Source: Streptomyces sp. SID14436 (GTDB lineage: Bacteria; Actinomycetota; Actinomycetes; Streptomycetales; Streptomycetaceae). From it: 64,000 nucleotides of DNA. Of the stretch, positions 61,452-64,000 are shown piece after piece (the first letter of the stretch is position 1; each line of letters opens with the position of its first letter). The DNA lies in contig NZ_JAAGMD010000725.1 of assembly GCF_010548465.1 (NCBI RefSeq), forward strand, positions 26,617 through 90,616, read 5' to 3'. The translations under genes and the position numbers were made by a program. Below the pieces are notes generated by a model, which worked only from the letters and a program-made list of their open reading frames with translations, did no database searches and was not told the DNA's origin.

Positions 61452-62318
61452 TCACCGCCGGTGGGGCTGGTCCGGCGCGGGGTTCGGCAGCCGGGTGTGG
61501 AGGTGGGCGGCGTGCAGGAGCGGGTCGAGGGGCTGCCAGTCGGCCAGGGCCAGGTCGGCAGCGGCGGGGGCGGCGGTGTGAGTGGTACAGCGTTGGGCGC
61601 GCCAGCGCAGTTGCTCGGCGTAGGGCAGGTGGTTGAGGTCGTAGACGGCCATGCTTCCGCCGGGTAGGGCGAGTTGGCCGCGGTGGGGCTGGATGGGCAG
61701 CAGCGTCCAGCGCCCGGCCGGGTGAGCCGGGTCGAGGATCGGCTGGGCGCAGCGGTGGCGCCGGCGGGTCTGGGCGATGCAGCGGATGTCTTCGACGGGG
61801 CTTTCACCGAGGTAATGCGTCAGGAGAATCCGCACGACGGGTCGGACCGGCCGGTCACCATCAGGTTCCGGAAGTGCGGTGGCGGGCGCGGAGGGCGTGG
61901 GGGTGAAGGTGCCGGTGTCGATCAGGCGGCGAGAGCGCACGGCGAGCTGGCGGCGCAGCGATGCGAGGCGGGGATCGGTGGCGCGGGGGTGTGTGGTGGG
62001 CCGGGGGCAGAGGGCGGCGTGCGGGAGGCGGCACCAGCCGCTGCCGTCGTCATGGGGGTGGGCAATGCCGCCGCTGAGGTGCCAGCGGCAGGCTTCGGGC
62101 ACGTCGGCGGTGGCGACTTCCGCCGGGTGCAGGGCGATGGGCCGGTGGTCGGTGCGCTGGTACCAGTCGATGCGGTTGCCGCAGCTGCGGCAGCGGCCGC
62201 TCTGGCCGGCGCGCAGCAGGCGGCTGGGGCTGTGCGCGGCGACCTGCAGGGAGCGGCGGGGCTGGCGGGGGCGGGGGCTGCCGTCCCAGTGGCGGCCGGA
62301 GGTGGAGTTGGGGCGCAT
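61452..62318 (-). CDS. DUF6083-like protein
   Basis: A 288-residue protein that I place from ATG 62318. The middle has a CRSCGNRIDWYQR block and GWCRLPHAALCP, a Cys-Cys and Trp-Tyr pattern that I associate with the Streptomyces DUF6083 family; the four cysteines could bind zinc. The C-terminal half is basic and helical. It opens the operon with the helicase. An earlier in-frame ATG at 62465 would add Arg-rich residues of low complexity. Confidence 0.6.
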   Translation of the reverse strand: MRPNSTSGRHWDGSPRPRQPRRSLQVAAHSPSRLLRAGQSGRCRSCGNRIDWYQRTDHRPIALHPAEVATADVPEACRWHLSGGIAHPHDDGSGWCRLPHAALCPRPTTHPRATDPRLASLRRQLAVRSRRLIDTGTFTPTPSAPATALPEPDGDRPVRPVVRILLTHYLGESPVEDIRCIAQTRRRHRCAQPILDPAHPAGRWTLLPIQPHRGQLALPGGSMAVYDLNHLPYAEQLRWRAQRCTTHTAAPAAADLALADWQPLDPLLHAAHLHTRLPNPAPDQPHRR

Positions 62319-62622
62319 GGCGGGCAAAGTGCCAGGCGGCACGCGGTCATGGGCGATGCTGCGGCGGGGATGTCCCCCGGCCGGCCCAGCACGCCCGAAC
62401 AAATCAGCCGGTGCGCGATCGGGCGTTCGGCGTCTGCTCGTCGATTCGGGTGATTCCTTGCGCACCGTGCCCGACGGCTATCTATGGGTCGTTCCGGCAC
62501 ATACGGCATGTTCGCAACGTGGGTCCGTCCCCGACGCTGCCCGTCATCGCCGAGCCTGAACCGATCTCGTTCCCCGGGCGTCCCTACGGGCATCTGACAC
62601 TGCACCGTGGAGCCGCCGCACC
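62319..62622. promoter_or_regulatory. Divergent intergenic region
   Basis: About 300 bases between the DUF6083-like gene and the pentapeptide-repeat gene, which face apart. It must hold promoters for both, but I could not identify them. Confidence 0.35.
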
Positions 62623-63112
62623 ATGAGCACATCCGCACCGCCAGATTGGCCGCACTGCGCACACGGTGCAGACCTTGCTGCCGACCCTTTCGGCTGCCGC
62701 GGCATCCACGTCCCCGGCCACGCCGCATGTCTCGCCCACCTGGCTGGCGCCGACTGTGACGCCTATCTGGCCGGTCTGACTCCCGGCGCCAGCATCGACC
62801 ACCGCGGCACCACCTTCACCGAATCCCTCCTCATCGCCTTACTCAACGCCCTTCGTGACACTGCAACCGGTCACCCCCGCTTAGGCGCCGCCCAGTTCGG
62901 GTCGGCTACGTTCGAGGGCACCGCCGAGTTTGGGCCGGCGAAGTTCGACGGCACCGCCGGGTTCGAGTCGGCGACCTTCAAACACACCGCCGGGTTCTGG
63001 TCAGCAACCTTTAAGGGCGCCGCCAAGTTCGGGTCGGCGACGTTCGAGGACACCGCCAGGTTCTGGTCGGCGACCTTCGAAGGCGACGCCAGGTTCTGGT
63101 CGGCGGCCTTTA
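62623..63112 (+). pseudogene. Pentapeptide-repeat protein interrupted by an IS
   Basis: The intact part, about 163 residues from ATG 62623, has a Cys/His-rich start (WPHCAHGADLAADPFGC and HAACLAHL) followed from about residue 88 by F-x-x-A-x-F style pentapeptide repeats (units such as ATFEG, PAKFD, SATFK, SAAFR). The IS5-family element begins at 63113, so the repeat domain is cut. Repeats of this type form right-handed beta helices and sometimes protect gyrase or act as effectors. The 3' end lies beyond the window. Confidence 0.75.
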
Positions 63113-63997
63113 GAGGTCCTAACAAAGGCGTTGGACGTGCCGGTGGGTGATCAGGCAGGTCGCGAGGCCGAGGAAGGCTTCGTGGATGTCGTCGCGCCGT
63201 TCCCAGCGGACGCGTAGGCGCCGGAAGCCGTGCAGCCAGGCGATGGTGCGTTCGACGACCCACCGGTGCACTCCGAGCCCCGAACCATGAGGGGTGCCGC
63301 GGCGGGCGATCACCGGCTTGATGCCCAAAGCCCACACGAGCCGACGGTACTTGTCGTGGTCGTAGCCACGGTCGCCGAGCACCATGTCGGGCCGCCGACG
63401 CGGCCGCCCGACCAGGCCCGCAACGGACGGGACCTTGGCGAGGAGGGGCAGCAGTTGCGTGACGTCGTTACGGTTGCCGCCGGTCAGCGACACCGCGAGC
63501 GGGACGCCCTGACCGTCGACGAGGACGTGGTGCTTGCTGCCCGGACGCGCACGGTCGACCGGGCTGGGTCCGCTTTTGGGCCTCGTCGAGCGGCCCGCAC
63601 ATGGCTGGAGTCGATCACCGCCCGAGACCAGTCGAGCTGCTTCGCAGCCCGCAACTTCTGCAGCAGGATGACGTGAAGGCGGTCCCACACGCCGGCCTCG
63701 TTCCAAGCGGCCAGCCGCCGCCAGCACGTCATGCCTGAGCCGAAGCCGAGCTCCTGGGGTAGGTACTCCCACTGGATGCCGGTGTGCAGGACGAACAGAA
63801 TCCCGCACAGAGCCTGCCGGTCAGGAACCCTCGGCCGCCCGGCGACCAGCTTCGGACCCGGCTCCGGCAACAACGGCTCGATCAGCGACCACAGTTCGTC
63901 CGACACGATCCACGGACGGGAGTTCCTCTTCCCCACGAACAGAGCAACGAGCATCTGAGCCGACAGTCACACCATCAGCGACTTCTGTTAGGACCTC
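63113..63997 (-). mobile_element. IS5-family insertion sequence with frameshifted transposase
   Basis: An 885-base element with a 12-base perfect inverted repeat at each end (63113-63124 and 63986-63997) and TTA repeated at 63110-63112 and 63998-64000. The target repeat, ends and two-frame transposase fit the IS427 subgroup of IS5. It interrupts the pentapeptide-repeat gene. The right end of the window coincides with the outer copy of the target duplication. Confidence 0.9.
63119..63954 (-). CDS. IS5-family transposase made by -1 frameshift
   Basis: Two frames make one transposase. The first (start ATG 63954) has the N-terminal DNA-binding domain SDELWSLIEPLLPE and RAVIDSSHVRAARRG with the first Asp. 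The second runs to 63119 with LGDRGYDHDKYR (second Asp) and HRWVVERTIAWL (Glu). They overlap around C CCA AAA G (minus strand, 63580-63574), a classical slippery heptamer; a -1 slip joins GPK in frame one to SGPSPVDR in frame two. The result is a fusion of about 278 residues. Both halves look intact, so the element may still move. Confidence 0.85.
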
Positions 63998-64000
63998 TTA

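Noticed and set aside
1..64000. CRISPR arrays, tRNA or rRNA genes
   Set aside because: No regularly spaced repeats and no tRNA- or rRNA-like segments were noticed in reading.

Overview
The window looks like a piece of a Streptomyces-type actinomycete chromosome. It has very high GC with third-position bias, GTG starts, translationally coupled ATGA overlaps, rare TTA leucine codons confined to a few cluster genes, and several Streptomyces-typical protein families. Nothing here could be compared with a database, so all calls rest on motifs and gene context.

Left arm (1 to about 15.5 kb): a DNA-processing or defence island. A minus-strand operon encodes a condensin-like set that fits JetA-JetB-JetC (MukF/MukE/MukB-like, Wadjet type); JetC runs off the left edge. 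Next to it is a coupled SbcD-SbcC (Mre11-Rad50) pair. Diverging from sbcD is a four-gene plus-strand operon: a small winged-helix-like protein, a Cas4/AddB-like PD-(D/E)XK nuclease with a probable Fe-S cluster, a protein I do not recognise, and a superfamily 1 helicase. The last operon looks like a split Dna2 beside an Mre11-Rad50 pair.

Middle left (15.5 to 21.9 kb): accessory DNA. It holds a broken IS5-family transposase, two membrane proteins, an XRE-type regulator, a structured leader before two tiny coupled genes, a broken tyrosine integrase and a broken integrase-core transposase.

Centre (21.95 to 56.6 kb): a nonribosomal peptide cluster. A LuxR-type regulator marks its left edge. Operon 1 (28.8 to 22.6 kb, minus) carries A-PCP, two P450s, a Rieske oxygenase and an SDR. 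Operon 2 (40.5 to 29.9 kb, minus) carries a VioC-like arginine hydroxylase, a C-A*-PCP synthetase with a dead A domain, a class V aminotransferase, a free PCP, a third P450, a ferredoxin, a VioD-like capreomycidine synthase and three discrete thioesterases, two with Cys in the nucleophile position. Operon 3 (56.6 to 42.7 kb, minus) carries A-PCP-C-PCP, a YcaQ/AlkZ-like DNA glycosylase, C-A-PCP (serine-like pocket), an MFS exporter, MbtH and a synthetase in which only the A domain looks intact. A hydroxyacid dehydrogenase and a cobalamin-type radical SAM enzyme sit alone on the plus strand. The parts suggest a small, heavily oxidised peptide containing an arginine-derived residue (possibly capreomycidine), made by a dissociated assembly line with loading in trans. 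The glycosylase hints that the product attacks DNA. An IS630-family element has split operon 3.

Right arm (56.6 to 64 kb): insertion-sequence debris, a secreted HNH-type nuclease ending in a strong hairpin, a three-gene operon with an FBH1/UvrD-like helicase and a DUF6083-like protein, and a pentapeptide-repeat gene interrupted by an IS5-family element that ends exactly at the window edge.
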